This document shows, in pieces, positions 14,197 through 19,973 of a stretch of 21,245 bases of DNA. The stretch comes from a virus. The notes under the pieces were generated by a model. It was not told where the DNA came from, did not search any database, and saw only the letters and a list, made by a program, of their open reading frames with translations. Both the position numbers and the translations under genes were made by a program. Position 1 is the first letter of the stretch, and every line of letters begins with the position of its first letter. The DNA lies in the IMG/VR virus record IMGVR_UViG_3300009788_002525, positions 1 to 21,245 of that record; one strand, 5' to 3'.

Positions 14197-14868
14197 TTAA
14201 GATTTACAGTTATCCATCTCATAGTATGATTTCACTCTACATAACAACTCATCCTTATAATCATCAGGATTAACAATAAACTCTTTAAGTTGACCCTTTC
14301 TACTACTAACTAGGATAACTATCTGATGGATTGGATCACCGGTCATCTCTTCCCACATTATACTGTACGCTGTACTTTGTAGGAAATAGTCAGTAAGATA
14401 TGATTCTCTTTGATCAGATCGTTTTGTCTTGTAGTCTATTATGGATAAATTACCATCATACATTCCAATACAGTCAGCAGTGCCAGCTAGTTTCAATTTA
14501 TCAGAATATAACATCTCTTCAGTACCATGAACTTCTGTGATTTTATGCAAAAACACCTTAATTCGCTCAAAGTGGGCAATTGATAACAAATCTACTTTAA
14601 TTGATGATGGTCTATTATGCAAATAATCTTCAATTAATTGGTGAGTTTGAGTACCAATGTCTCTAGCTTCACTTGAGATATACTCTGAATGTGGAGTATT
14701 ATCAATCCAATCCTGGAGATGTTTTTTATCTGATTCAGTTTTGGTTTTACTCAACACTGTAGTAATTGAGGGATAAACTTGACCTTTTGGAGTAGTGTAC
14801 ACTCTATACCCACCACTATCATCACGGACTGCACGCTCAAAATGATGAATGTTGAATCTGAATTGCAA
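14197..14868 (-). CDS. PD-(D/E)XK nuclease (RecB/Cas4-like)
   Basis: A 223-residue protein with the core of the PD-(D/E)XK nuclease superfamily. The motifs are VYPSITTVL (31-39), GxxxHxxxE (72-80), Glu 117/118, GTAD with Asp 132, IDYKTK with Asp 145 and Lys 147, and QSTAY (164-168), the QxxxY motif of RecB/AddB/Cas4-type enzymes. These residues bind Mg2+ and the scissile phosphate. Viral members act as exonucleases in recombination, replication or end processing. No iron-sulfur Cys cluster is present, so it is not a typical Cas4. The start is TTG, straight after an in-frame TGA. A TATA-like box lies about 31 bp upstream, behind the repeat cluster. Confidence 0.8.
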   Translation of the reverse strand: MQFRFNIHHFERAVRDDSGGYRVYTTPKGQVYPSITTVLSKTKTESDKKHLQDWIDNTPHSEYISSEARDIGTQTHQLIEDYLHNRPSSIKVDLLSIAHFERIKVFLHKITEVHGTEEMLYSDKLKLAGTADCIGMYDGNLSIIDYKTKRSDQRESYLTDYFLQSTAYSIMWEEMTGDPIHQIVILVSSRKGQLKEFIVNPDDYKDELLCRVKSYYEMDNCKS

Positions 14869-14898
14869 TCAATTAGTATTAGAAATTGTGAATTAAAT

Positions 14899-14908
14899 GT
14901 ATTTTTAA
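14899..14908 (-). promoter_or_regulatory. TATA-like box of the nuclease gene
   Basis: The minus-strand TTAAAAATAC lies 31 bp before the TTG at 14868, immediately beside the first TGTCGA element at 14912, so a protein bound to the repeats could control it. Confidence 0.4.
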
Positions 14909-14910
14909 GA

Positions 14911-15174
14911 GTGTCGACGACTGAAAATCGACACTGGTCGACACATACACCCCACGCCTAGCGTTGTGCCTAGAAATAGAGAAGAGGTGTCGACCATAAT
15001 TGGAAATATGCTATGGTTGTTTTTTTAGGAATTCTTTAAAGTTTAAGGTACCATTTTTATCAAAAATTCTTTTTACTTTCCCGAATTTGGTCGACACCTG
15101 TCCGAGTTTTGCCACGCCTAGCCATATATAAAGAGGTATAGTGTCGATAGTGTCGATTAGAGCCAATCGACACT
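14911..15174. repeat. TGTCGA repeat cluster: candidate origin or partition site
   Basis: Eight copies of TGTCGA/TCGACA begin at 14912, 14928, 14938, 14988, 15091, 15142, 15151 and 15167. They form perfect inverted repeats: GTGTCGA/TCGACAC (14911-14917 with 14928-14934), TGGTCGACAC/GTGTCGACCA (14935-14944 with 14987-14996), and AGTGTCGATT/AATCGACACT (15149-15158 with 15165-15174). CCACGCCTAGC occurs twice in the same orientation (14952-14962 and 15112-15122), each time after TGGTCGACAC. Some copies are 9-10 bp apart, one helical turn. The cluster spans the last codons of the helicase gene and the gap behind it. Iterated sites beside a replication ATPase and near a ParB-like gene suggest an origin, centromere or operator. 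Confidence 0.75.
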
Positions 15175-16606
15175 TCGATAAATCATGTATAGTCACATCT
15201 CCACCTAACGAGTAATAATTCTGAGATTTATTCTCAGGATTAGACTTACTCTCAACAAATCCTTCATCAACTAAATATTCTAAATAATTCTCAACTATCT
15301 TTTTTGGACTAGTTGGTTTCTTGAACACTTTGGTGTATTGATCTGCTAATTCCTTTGAAGTTACTAATACAATATCCTCTTTATTCCCATAACTATCCAA
15401 ATTTTCCATAATACAATTCTTGAAAATTTTCTCAAAAAACTTCATTTTATCAGGTGGTAACACATTAATCTCTTTCAATATTTTGGCTGTCTCATCAATA
15501 TCCTTCAAAGAAGTAATTACTGAGACATACCTTATACCATCATTACTAACCCATTCTATCTTTACATTATTCCCTGCATGTAAAATAGTCTCAATGTTAC
15601 AAAATGAATTAAATCTATTAAAATGTCTCATATCAATTCCTTGAGAAGATGGAAATATCTCAACTAGTTTCTCCCTATATGGATTGAATATTGGATTATG
15701 ACCATTTTCACATAATTTTGTAATGCCTTCCTTTAATTTCTCTATAAAAAACTCACAATATTTCTTTTGTTCATTATCCGTGTATAGATTATCAGCCCAA
15801 GTAGGAACACCCATCTTATCAGCAGTAAGATAATTGGCAGCCTTGTATTTTGTCACATCCGTGTTTGGTGATGTCATGAAAAATCTACTAGTTATCTCAT
15901 CCCATACCTCATTTTTAGCCTCATTCTTAGCAGAGCATATGATAGTTGCAGGCCACCCACGGATTATTGTCTCCTTAACTTTTAGAGAGCCATCAGTGGA
16001 TGTAGTCTTGTATTGTATCTCTTTTTTGTCATGTGATAGTATTGGTTTTAGCATTTCATATGTAGCAGGTTGTGGATTATCCAAAAATAATAGAATCTTA
16101 CCGGTTAAATCTACCAAATTCTTGGCTGTACTTTTTATCTCACGTTCTTCTACTTGTAGTTCTCTAGCTAATTCTTTATCCTTCTCTTTCTTGGCATTTA
16201 AAATCTCAAAAAACAATTCATCTAATCTCTCACCAATTTCTTCACCATTCTCATCTATCAATATACCATTCTGGTGAATTAGTGCAGTAGGTGACATCCT
16301 GCCAACTGCAATCACATCCTTACTTGGAAATAAATTAGTGACCTGGACGGTAGCATACGTCTTACCCTCTGATGTTGGAGCTAATACTGCCAAGTTAATT
16401 GGATTATTAGTATAGGCTGAAAAGCAAACTCGTAATATCTGCCTCACTAGGATTGGGTCTTTTTTCACTATCGTATCCAAATAATTCTCAATCTGCTGTA
16501 AGGGTCTGCCATCTTTTTCTATCTTCTGTATAGTATTTTGATGTGCATTTGCAAATACTTTTCCTACAATATCAAATGCCTCATCTACAAAATTCGGCTC
16601 ACTCAT
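15011..16606 (-). CDS. AAA+ ATPase, putative replicative helicase
   Basis: A 531-residue P-loop ATPase. It has Walker A APTSEGKT (76-83), Walker B ILLFLDN (171-177), a sensor-1-like TIICSAKN (221-228) and an arginine-finger candidate in TSRFFMTSP (Arg 241). A winged-helix-like segment lies near 440-470 (SPKKIVENYLEYLVDEGFVES). This order resembles MCM- or D5-type replication helicases; the exact family is not certain. The frame is open for 37 more codons, but they overlap a real zinc-ribbon gene in another frame, and the ATG at 16606 overlaps that gene's stop as ATGA with AGGAG 11 nt upstream. The last 55 codons contain four TGTCGA repeats, encoding IDTIDT in part, so this end doubles as a repeat-bearing DNA element. 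Confidence 0.75.
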   Translation of the reverse strand: MSEPNFVDEAFDIVGKVFANAHQNTIQKIEKDGRPLQQIENYLDTIVKKDPILVRQILRVCFSAYTNNPINLAVLAPTSEGKTYATVQVTNLFPSKDVIAVGRMSPTALIHQNGILIDENGEEIGERLDELFFEILNAKKEKDKELARELQVEEREIKSTAKNLVDLTGKILLFLDNPQPATYEMLKPILSHDKKEIQYKTTSTDGSLKVKETIIRGWPATIICSAKNEAKNEVWDEITSRFFMTSPNTDVTKYKAANYLTADKMGVPTWADNLYTDNEQKKYCEFFIEKLKEGITKLCENGHNPIFNPYREKLVEIFPSSQGIDMRHFNRFNSFCNIETILHAGNNVKIEWVSNDGIRYVSVITSLKDIDETAKILKEINVLPPDKMKFFEKIFKNCIMENLDSYGNKEDIVLVTSKELADQYTKVFKKPTSPKKIVENYLEYLVDEGFVESKSNPENKSQNYYSLGGDVTIHDLSKCRLALIDTIDTIPLYIWLGVAKLGQVSTKFGKVKRIFDKNGTLNFKEFLKKQP

Positions 16607-16797
16607 TTTCTCAACTTCTCCTTTGCCAGTTTGGTTCTTGGTCCTAACCGTAATCTCATACCACAACAAGGGCAAAACAATCCAGCAACTACAAAGAAAC
16701 ATGCACAAATTTGGCATCTTTTCTGCCCGATTTTATATCTGCTAATTCCAACTGGTTTTTTTGCCTTTAGCCTACTACAAATTCCTTTACAGGTCAA
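16603..16797 (-). CDS. CKGIC/CPCCG-type zinc ribbon protein
   Basis: A 64-residue basic protein with eight cysteines (3, 7, 28, 31, 33, 42, 44, 45) in the pattern CKGIC...GQKRCQIC...FCPCCGMRLR, then a Lys/Arg-rich tail. I recall this layout as a recurrent small zinc ribbon family in thaumarchaeal genomes, without a known function; that link is from memory. The start is TTG, right after the TAA of the previous micro-ORF, with GGGAGAG as ribosome binding site. It overlaps the helicase ATG by four nt. The frame of the helicase ORF continues over it, so a gene caller could choose the wrong one. Confidence 0.75.
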   Translation of the reverse strand: MTCKGICSRLKAKKPVGISRYKIGQKRCQICACFFVVAGLFCPCCGMRLRLGPRTKLAKEKLRK

Positions 16798-16899
16798 TTA
16801 TTTCTCTCTCCCAAATTCATACAATGTTTTTTCTCTATGATTAATAATTTCCTCCAAACTGGTTCGTAGTTTACATACCATACAGATGTACCAATCCAT
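16798..16899 (-). CDS. 33-residue CxxC micro-protein
   Basis: A 33-codon ORF (MDWYICMVCKLRTSLEEIIN and on) with Cys 6, Cys 9 and His 21 as possible metal ligands, and a charged helical tail. The ATG overlaps the ParB-like stop as TAATG behind GAAGGA, and its own TAA abuts the TTG of the zinc ribbon gene. It is probably translated as part of the replication operon. The function is unknown. Confidence 0.5.
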   Translation of the reverse strand: MDWYICMVCKLRTSLEEIINHREKTLYEFGREK

Positions 16900-17831
16900 T
16901 ATTTTTCCTTCTTTAAACCACCAACACTAATAGGTAATTTTTCTAATAGTGTAGTAATTTCATCTAAAAGTAATAATCCATTTGGTGTTATTGAGTAATA
17001 TTGATGTTCTTTTGATTTAGTTTGAGAATATTTTCCTTTTTTAAAGGTTACATCAATTAACTTTGCATTAACACCACTAGTTAATATTTTTAATACGGGT
17101 CCCACTGCTGTTCTAGTTTTGAAAGTTAAAACATGTATGATTACATTATTGTTTTCTTTAAGATATTTTAATATAATATGAAAAATAATTATTTTATTTC
17201 TAGATGTATTACCACTATTAATTTTGACTTGAGGGTTTTTAATTTTTTGAATTCTTTGAACTATTGGATATAGTTTATCTATTCCCTTTCGCACTTGTTC
17301 AATTTGTTCAGGAGTTCCATGTTTTTTTAGATAACGTATGTCTGTTACTGTTGAACTACGAACACCTGTTAATTTTTCCACATCATGTTCAAGAGTACGC
17401 CCATACCTTTCTGGTAGTGTAATAGCAGGTAATTCTCCTTTACGAACCTGGTGTCCTCTTTTTACACCTTCACTATGTTTTTTGTGGCTCATAATCTCAA
17501 TTTCCTTTTCAAATAATTCATAAATCTGAAATTCATTCAAATGTCGTCTTTTGAGGTTGGATGTAACTACAAAGAGTCTTTGTTCTTTAGCAGACTTGAA
17601 TTCCTTTATTACATAATCAGTTTTTATTCCTAAATTTTCACAGATATCATATCTAGTGTGACCATCTAAAATTTTTCCTGTAGAATCTACAGTAATAGGT
17701 ACAAGTTGCCCTTGTTGTTTTATTGATTCGTATAGTGCAGTATATTGTTCTTTTGTTGGTCTAGGGACTAGATCAAATAGTTCATTGTCTATATCTATTT
17801 GGAATTTACTTTGAACTTCATCAATTTTCAT
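16899..17831 (-). CDS. ParB-like protein with C-terminal winged-helix-like domain
   Basis: A 310-residue protein. Residues 18-95 form a ParB/Srx-type N-terminal domain with LVPRPTKEQYTALYESIKQQGQLVPI and the ILDGHTRYDICENLG box (GHTR, 57-60), which in the family binds nucleotide and helps sliding on DNA. A helix-turn-helix follows at about 147-172 (HDVEKLTGVRSSTVTDIRYLKK). From about 210 there is a separate domain that ends in YYSITPNGLLLLDEITTLLEKL, a pattern common to winged-helix regulators. ParB relatives bind specific sites for partition or transcription. The start has TAGGAG upstream and overlaps the 56-codon gene as ATGA. The nearby TGTCGA cluster is an obvious candidate target; this is inference. 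Confidence 0.75.
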   Translation of the reverse strand: MKIDEVQSKFQIDIDNELFDLVPRPTKEQYTALYESIKQQGQLVPITVDSTGKILDGHTRYDICENLGIKTDYVIKEFKSAKEQRLFVVTSNLKRRHLNEFQIYELFEKEIEIMSHKKHSEGVKRGHQVRKGELPAITLPERYGRTLEHDVEKLTGVRSSTVTDIRYLKKHGTPEQIEQVRKGIDKLYPIVQRIQKIKNPQVKINSGNTSRNKIIIFHIILKYLKENNNVIIHVLTFKTRTAVGPVLKILTSGVNAKLIDVTFKKGKYSQTKSKEHQYYSITPNGLLLLDEITTLLEKLPISVGGLKKEK

Positions 17832-17998
17832 TTTCTACTCCTACTTCTCTTCTGGAATGGCATATTCTCAGGGTCGTAATTTTTTTTATACCCAATAAAC
17901 ATCGCATAATGTTTTGGGCAAAAACCAGAACCCCAACATATCGCTGTGTTTATGGTTGTTCTAGTGGTTTCAATACAGTCTTTAATTTTACATTTCAT
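17828..17998 (-). CDS. 56-residue zinc-binding micro-protein
   Basis: A 56-codon ORF with Cys 3, Cys 8, Cys 21, Cys 27 and His 30 in the layout CKIKDC...CWGSGFCPKH, followed by a very basic tail ending KRSRSRK. It resembles the SWESGFCPKC segment of the 82-residue gene at 18893, so the two may be related. The stop overlaps the ParB-like ATG (ATGA). No strong ribosome binding site or TATA box is seen. It comes just after a hairpin/T-tract, so its expression may depend on read-through. Confidence 0.6.
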   Translation of the reverse strand: MKCKIKDCIETTRTTINTAICWGSGFCPKHYAMFIGYKKNYDPENMPFQKRSRSRK

Positions 17999-18006
17999 TT
18001 AACACC

Positions 18007-18038
18007 AAAAAAAGGAGAGCATTTTACATCGGCTCCCC
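18007..18038 (-). terminator. Hairpin with T-tract, terminator or attenuator
   Basis: The minus strand has GGGGAGC, an 11-nt loop and GCTCTCC (7 bp with one G-U pair), followed at once by seven T residues. It sits between the 138-residue gene and the next micro-protein. No new promoter is evident downstream, so partial termination between early genes and the replication operon is a reasonable reading. Confidence 0.45.
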
Positions 18039-18065
18039 AGCGATGAATGACTATGTGCAATAGTG

Positions 18066-18482
18066 TTATGCAGCTTCTACAACATAGTGAGACTTGCCTG
18101 CTAACTTTTTGTTTTGTGCAATTTCATCAGCCGTGAATTTCTTTTTTGTGATCTTTATTGGACCACATTTTTGTCCTCCATTGATTTTTGCCATATTGCT
18201 AGGATCAGAGAAGAATTGTTTTGGTTCTCTAACTGTTACAAAAAACTTTTCTACTTTTTGATTTTCGTACTTGGCATCTTCACCATCTTTTGCAATATTG
18301 ACTCCTGCAGTAAACTTTTCATCAGTCCATACTATACAATAGGGATTACCAATTTTTGAGATTCCAGCCTTTACCTTATACACTGTAAATGGCTTGTCAG
18401 CGATCTGTTGTAAAACAGACGTTGGCTCATCCTCAAACTCTTCACTGTCGTTGAAATTTGTGTTAAAATCGTCTAAACTCAT
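18066..18482 (-). CDS. Unknown acidic/beta protein, possibly ssDNA-binding
   Basis: A 138-residue protein. Residues 1-28 are strongly acidic (DDFNTNFNDSEEFEDEP). The rest is beta-rich with Lys-rich loops (TVYKVKAGISKIGNPYCIVWTD, KVEKFFVTVREPKQFF, GPIKITKKKFTADEIAQNKKL). This suggests a small OB-like or beta-barrel nucleic-acid-binding protein, but no family is recognised and the acidic region is at the N-terminus rather than the C-terminus as in most SSBs. GGGGGTGA lies four nt before the ATG, a strong ribosome binding site, so it may be highly translated. It is coupled to the 48-codon gene upstream. Confidence 0.6.
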   Translation of the reverse strand: MSLDDFNTNFNDSEEFEDEPTSVLQQIADKPFTVYKVKAGISKIGNPYCIVWTDEKFTAGVNIAKDGEDAKYENQKVEKFFVTVREPKQFFSDPSNMAKINGGQKCGPIKITKKKFTADEIAQNKKLAGKSHYVVEAA

Positions 18483-18625
18483 ATTTTCACCCCCTGATCT
18501 AATTGGTGTAACGTTTTGTTACTACAAATCACCCATCTTCCAAATCGAAACTCAACTAATCCTTCTGGAGTTTTATACTTGTCACCGTTCTTTGGATGGA
18601 TTGGTTTTACATCTAGGGAGTACAT
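18479..18625 (-). CDS. 48-residue small protein, early operon
   Basis: A 48-codon ORF beginning MYSLDVKPIHPKNGDKYKTP. The segment TPEGLVEFRFGRWVICSN has a beta-hairpin look. It has one cysteine. AGGAGGT lies very close to the ATG, and its TGA overlaps the ATG of the 138-residue gene. It overlaps the preceding 43-codon gene by 13 nt. The family is not recognised. Confidence 0.5.
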   Translation of the reverse strand: MYSLDVKPIHPKNGDKYKTPEGLVEFRFGRWVICSNKTLHQLDQGVKI

Positions 18626-18744
18626 TTTACCTCCTGCAACTCAAATTCTCTTTTACAATCTATACAAACAAGATTTGGATTCATATTAGATATTCTCTTT
18701 AATGTTTCACTACATTGCGGACACTTTGGAGGAATGAAGCTCAT
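18613..18744 (-). CDS. 43-residue zinc ribbon micro-protein
   Basis: A 43-codon ORF with CPQC (8-11) and CIDC (27-30) separated by a short hydrophilic loop, a compact zinc ribbon of the kind found in transcription and replication factors. GGAG is eight nt before the ATG, which overlaps the upstream stop. The function is unknown. Confidence 0.6.
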   Translation of the reverse strand: MSFIPPKCPQCSETLKRISNMNPNLVCIDCKREFELQEVKCTP

Positions 18745-18896
18745 GTAACTTTCTCCAACATGGCCCTCTGAACTTTGGAATTATTTCGAATCTCTTTACT
18801 TTTTGGTAGTGTATTATGAATTGATATTAAATGTACCCACAATTCCTCTAAAGAATCAAAATTTGTCTTATGACCCAAGTAACAGTGATATATCAT
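18741..18896 (-). CDS. 51-residue C2H2-like zinc finger protein
   Basis: A 51-codon ORF whose first half follows the classical C2H2 finger spacing with one Cys replaced by His: YHCYLGHKTNFDSLEELWVH followed by LISIH gives Cys 5, His 9, His 22 and His 27, with Phe 13 and Leu 19 close to the usual core positions. The second half is basic and helical. Such fingers bind DNA. It has GGAG upstream and overlaps its neighbours at both ends by 4 nt. Confidence 0.55.
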   Translation of the reverse strand: MIYHCYLGHKTNFDSLEELWVHLISIHNTLPKSKEIRNNSKVQRAMLEKVT

Positions 18897-19141
18897 TTCA
18901 TCTTCTCCATTTCACCAGGAGTATACCGATTAAGATACAAAGTCATAGGATTAATTATAGCAGAACTAACCACTGTCTTCATTGGATTAATTTCAGATTC
19001 TCTTCTGTTTTTTTTACCCTCATAACATTTAGGACAAAATCCAGACTCCCAAGATGTTGCCCTACCGTTTTTTACATGGGTACCACAATCTTTACAATCA
19101 TGGGAATGATTATCCATTAGTTCAGATTCTGCAAAACTCAT
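18893..19141 (-). CDS. Zinc-binding protein, early operon
   Basis: Taken from the ATG at 19141 (82 residues), because AAGGAG stands five nt upstream; the frame is open to 19159, where an ATG overlaps the previous stop, so an 88-residue form is possible. HSHDCKDCGTHV and SWESGFCPKCYEGKK supply two CxxC pairs about 20 residues apart, a zinc ribbon with flanking basic residues. The second half has no known motif. It shares the ESGFCPKC-like segment with the 56-residue protein at 17828. Confidence 0.6.
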   Translation of the reverse strand: MSFAESELMDNHSHDCKDCGTHVKNGRATSWESGFCPKCYEGKKNRRESEINPMKTVVSSAIINPMTLYLNRYTPGEMEKMK

Positions 19142-19155
19142 ATTTTCTCCTTCCA

Positions 19156-19434
19156 TCATACAACAACAACTCCAATCTTCTCAGCATTGCGCCATCTGTT
19201 GGTAATTACATTTCTAATCTGTAACACTCCAGTTCCATTGACATATCTTGTTGCATGTCTGAATCCTGGATTGTTTCCATGTTTGTCACAAAACATTAAT
19301 TTGATTCTCTTTTTTCCAAACTTTGATAATAACTGCATACCAAAAATCATTGGAATTGTTTTTGCACCAGTTGAAAACACTTTTCCTTTTCTAGTCTTCC
19401 ATTGATCCTCACATGCAGCACATTGTTCACTCAT
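19156..19434 (-). CDS. Unknown protein with CxxC and CxxH pairs
   Basis: A 92-residue basic protein. CAAC (5-8) and CDKH (49-52) could form a zinc site around a basic loop (KTRKGKVFSTGAK). The C-terminal part (TRYVNGTGVLQIRNVITNRWRN) is beta-like. The ATG overlaps the TGA of a 40-codon ORF. No family is recognised; nucleic-acid binding is plausible from the charge and metal ligands. Confidence 0.55.
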   Translation of the reverse strand: MSEQCAACEDQWKTRKGKVFSTGAKTIPMIFGMQLLSKFGKKRIKLMFCDKHGNNPGFRHATRYVNGTGVLQIRNVITNRWRNAEKIGVVVV

Positions 19435-19553
19435 GATAAAACCTCATGGGTAAAAATTGAATACCCACATGGAATCAAATTTATTCCATATGGGTATCTG
19501 TGAAGGATTGACATTGCTGCCGTGTCCGTTTCTTTTGTATCACTGTAATTCAA
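19431..19553 (-). CDS. 40-residue micro-protein with TTG start
   Basis: A 40-codon ORF starting with TTG, chosen because a full GGAGGT lies six nt upstream and the TTG overlaps the previous TGA as TTGA. It ends in an ATGA overlap. It encodes NYSDTKETDTAAMSILHRYP and a hydrophobic C-terminal part. A near-perfect 15 bp inverted repeat lies within the coding sequence. The function is unknown. Confidence 0.45.
   Translation of the reverse strand: MNYSDTKETDTAAMSILHRYPYGINLIPCGYSIFTHEVLS
19461..19497. repeat. 15 bp inverted repeat inside a micro-ORF
   Basis: The arms ATACCCACATGGAAT (19461-19475) and ATTCCATATGGGTAT (19483-19497) match at 14 of 15 positions with a 7-nt loop. The transcript could form a stable hairpin, followed on the minus strand by CAATTTTT. 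It may be an attenuator, an RNA processing site or a protein-binding site. Confidence 0.7.
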
Positions 19554-19699
19554 CAAATTACCTCCATTTTGAAACCTGAGAGGTATGGTAACTTTGAGCA
19601 ATCGTCACATACATGAACACGTAATTCCTCATCATGCTCATCTTTACCAACCATAACCACAGTGTGTTTGTGATTGCAAGCTAAAACATTGGAATTCAT
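19550..19699 (-). CDS. 49-residue zinc-binding micro-protein
   Basis: A 49-codon ORF with ACNH (Cys 8, His 10), further His residues, and CDDC (31-34), a plausible zinc ribbon. GGAGTGA is seven nt upstream, and the ATG overlaps the RHH stop as TAATG. It is second in the early operon. The family is not recognised. Confidence 0.55.
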   Translation of the reverse strand: MNSNVLACNHKHTVVMVGKDEHDEELRVHVCDDCSKLPYLSGFKMEVIC

Positions 19700-19857
19700 T
19701 AGATATTCACTCCATCAGCTTCGAGTGCATTTCTTACGGCTCTCTCAATATATCCAGTAGTGGAAATATTCTCTTTATCTTGGAGAGTTTGTACGTGATC
19801 GTCAATTTCCCCTTTTAATTTTGATTTCATTCTTACATGAGTCCATTCTTCTGACAT
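19699..19857 (-). CDS. Small ribbon-helix-helix regulator, first gene of the early operon
   Basis: A 52-residue protein with the ribbon-helix-helix layout of Arc/CopG-type repressors: a short strand (THVRMKSKL, about 6-14), helix 1 (KGEIDDHVQTLQDKE, 15-29), a turn with STTG (32-35) and helix 2 (YIERAVRNALEADG, 36-49). Dimers place the strands in the major groove of short repeated operators. The start is the first ATG downstream of a TATA box at 19886, so it is nearly leaderless. The perfect inverted repeat that overlaps its start codon and brackets that TATA box makes autoregulation likely. The micro-protein chain follows by TAATG and ATGA overlaps. Confidence 0.7.
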   Translation of the reverse strand: MSEEWTHVRMKSKLKGEIDDHVQTLQDKENISTTGYIERAVRNALEADGVNI

Positions 19858-19918
19858 TTTGCTACACTATTGTATCAACTAACAGTTATATAAAACTTGT
19901 TAAAAATATGTAGCAAAA
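19857..19918. promoter_or_regulatory. Inverted-repeat operator around the early promoter
   Basis: The perfect 10-bp arms TTTTGCTACA (19857-19866) and TGTAGCAAAA (19909-19918) lie 52 bp apart start to start, about five helical turns. The midpoint falls at the TATA box (19886-19896, minus-strand GTTTTATATAA). One arm overlaps the RHH start codon. The arrangement fits a repressor closing the promoter. Confidence 0.65.
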
Positions 19919-19919
19919 A

Positions 19920-19946
19920 GGTATTAAATCATTAACACCTATAAAG
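19920..19946 (+). promoter_or_regulatory. Promoter of the plus-strand gene with palindrome
   Basis: TATAAAG at 19940-19946 lies about 27 bp upstream of the ATG at 19974, as for a leaderless archaeal transcript. Just before it, GGTATTAA/TTAACACC (19920-19939) forms an imperfect palindrome (7 of 8 pairs) where a regulator or TFB could bind. Confidence 0.5.
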
Positions 19947-19973
19947 AAATTCTAGTGGGTGTAGATATGCAAT

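Noticed and set aside
14197-14868. Cas4 adaptation nuclease
   Set aside because: The PD-(D/E)XK core is present, but the four-cysteine iron-sulfur cluster and neighbouring cas1/cas2 are not.
14911-15174. CRISPR-like array
   Set aside because: Repeats are only 6-11 bp, occur in both orientations and with irregular spacing, and overlap coding sequence; no cas gene is present.
15834-16277. 147-codon plus-strand ORF
   Set aside because: It lies opposite the Walker B and nearby region of the ATPase, has Ser/Phe-rich composition typical of an antisense shadow, and has no promoter or ribosome binding site.
16607-16717. N-terminal extension of the helicase to a 568-residue protein
   Set aside because: It is out of frame over a strong eight-cysteine gene, and the ATG at 16606 has a ribosome binding site and an ATGA joint.
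19461-19497. attP core for the integrase
   Set aside because: The inverted repeat is nearly 1 kb from the integrase gene and has no tRNA-like sequence or second copy in the window; nothing shows integration here.
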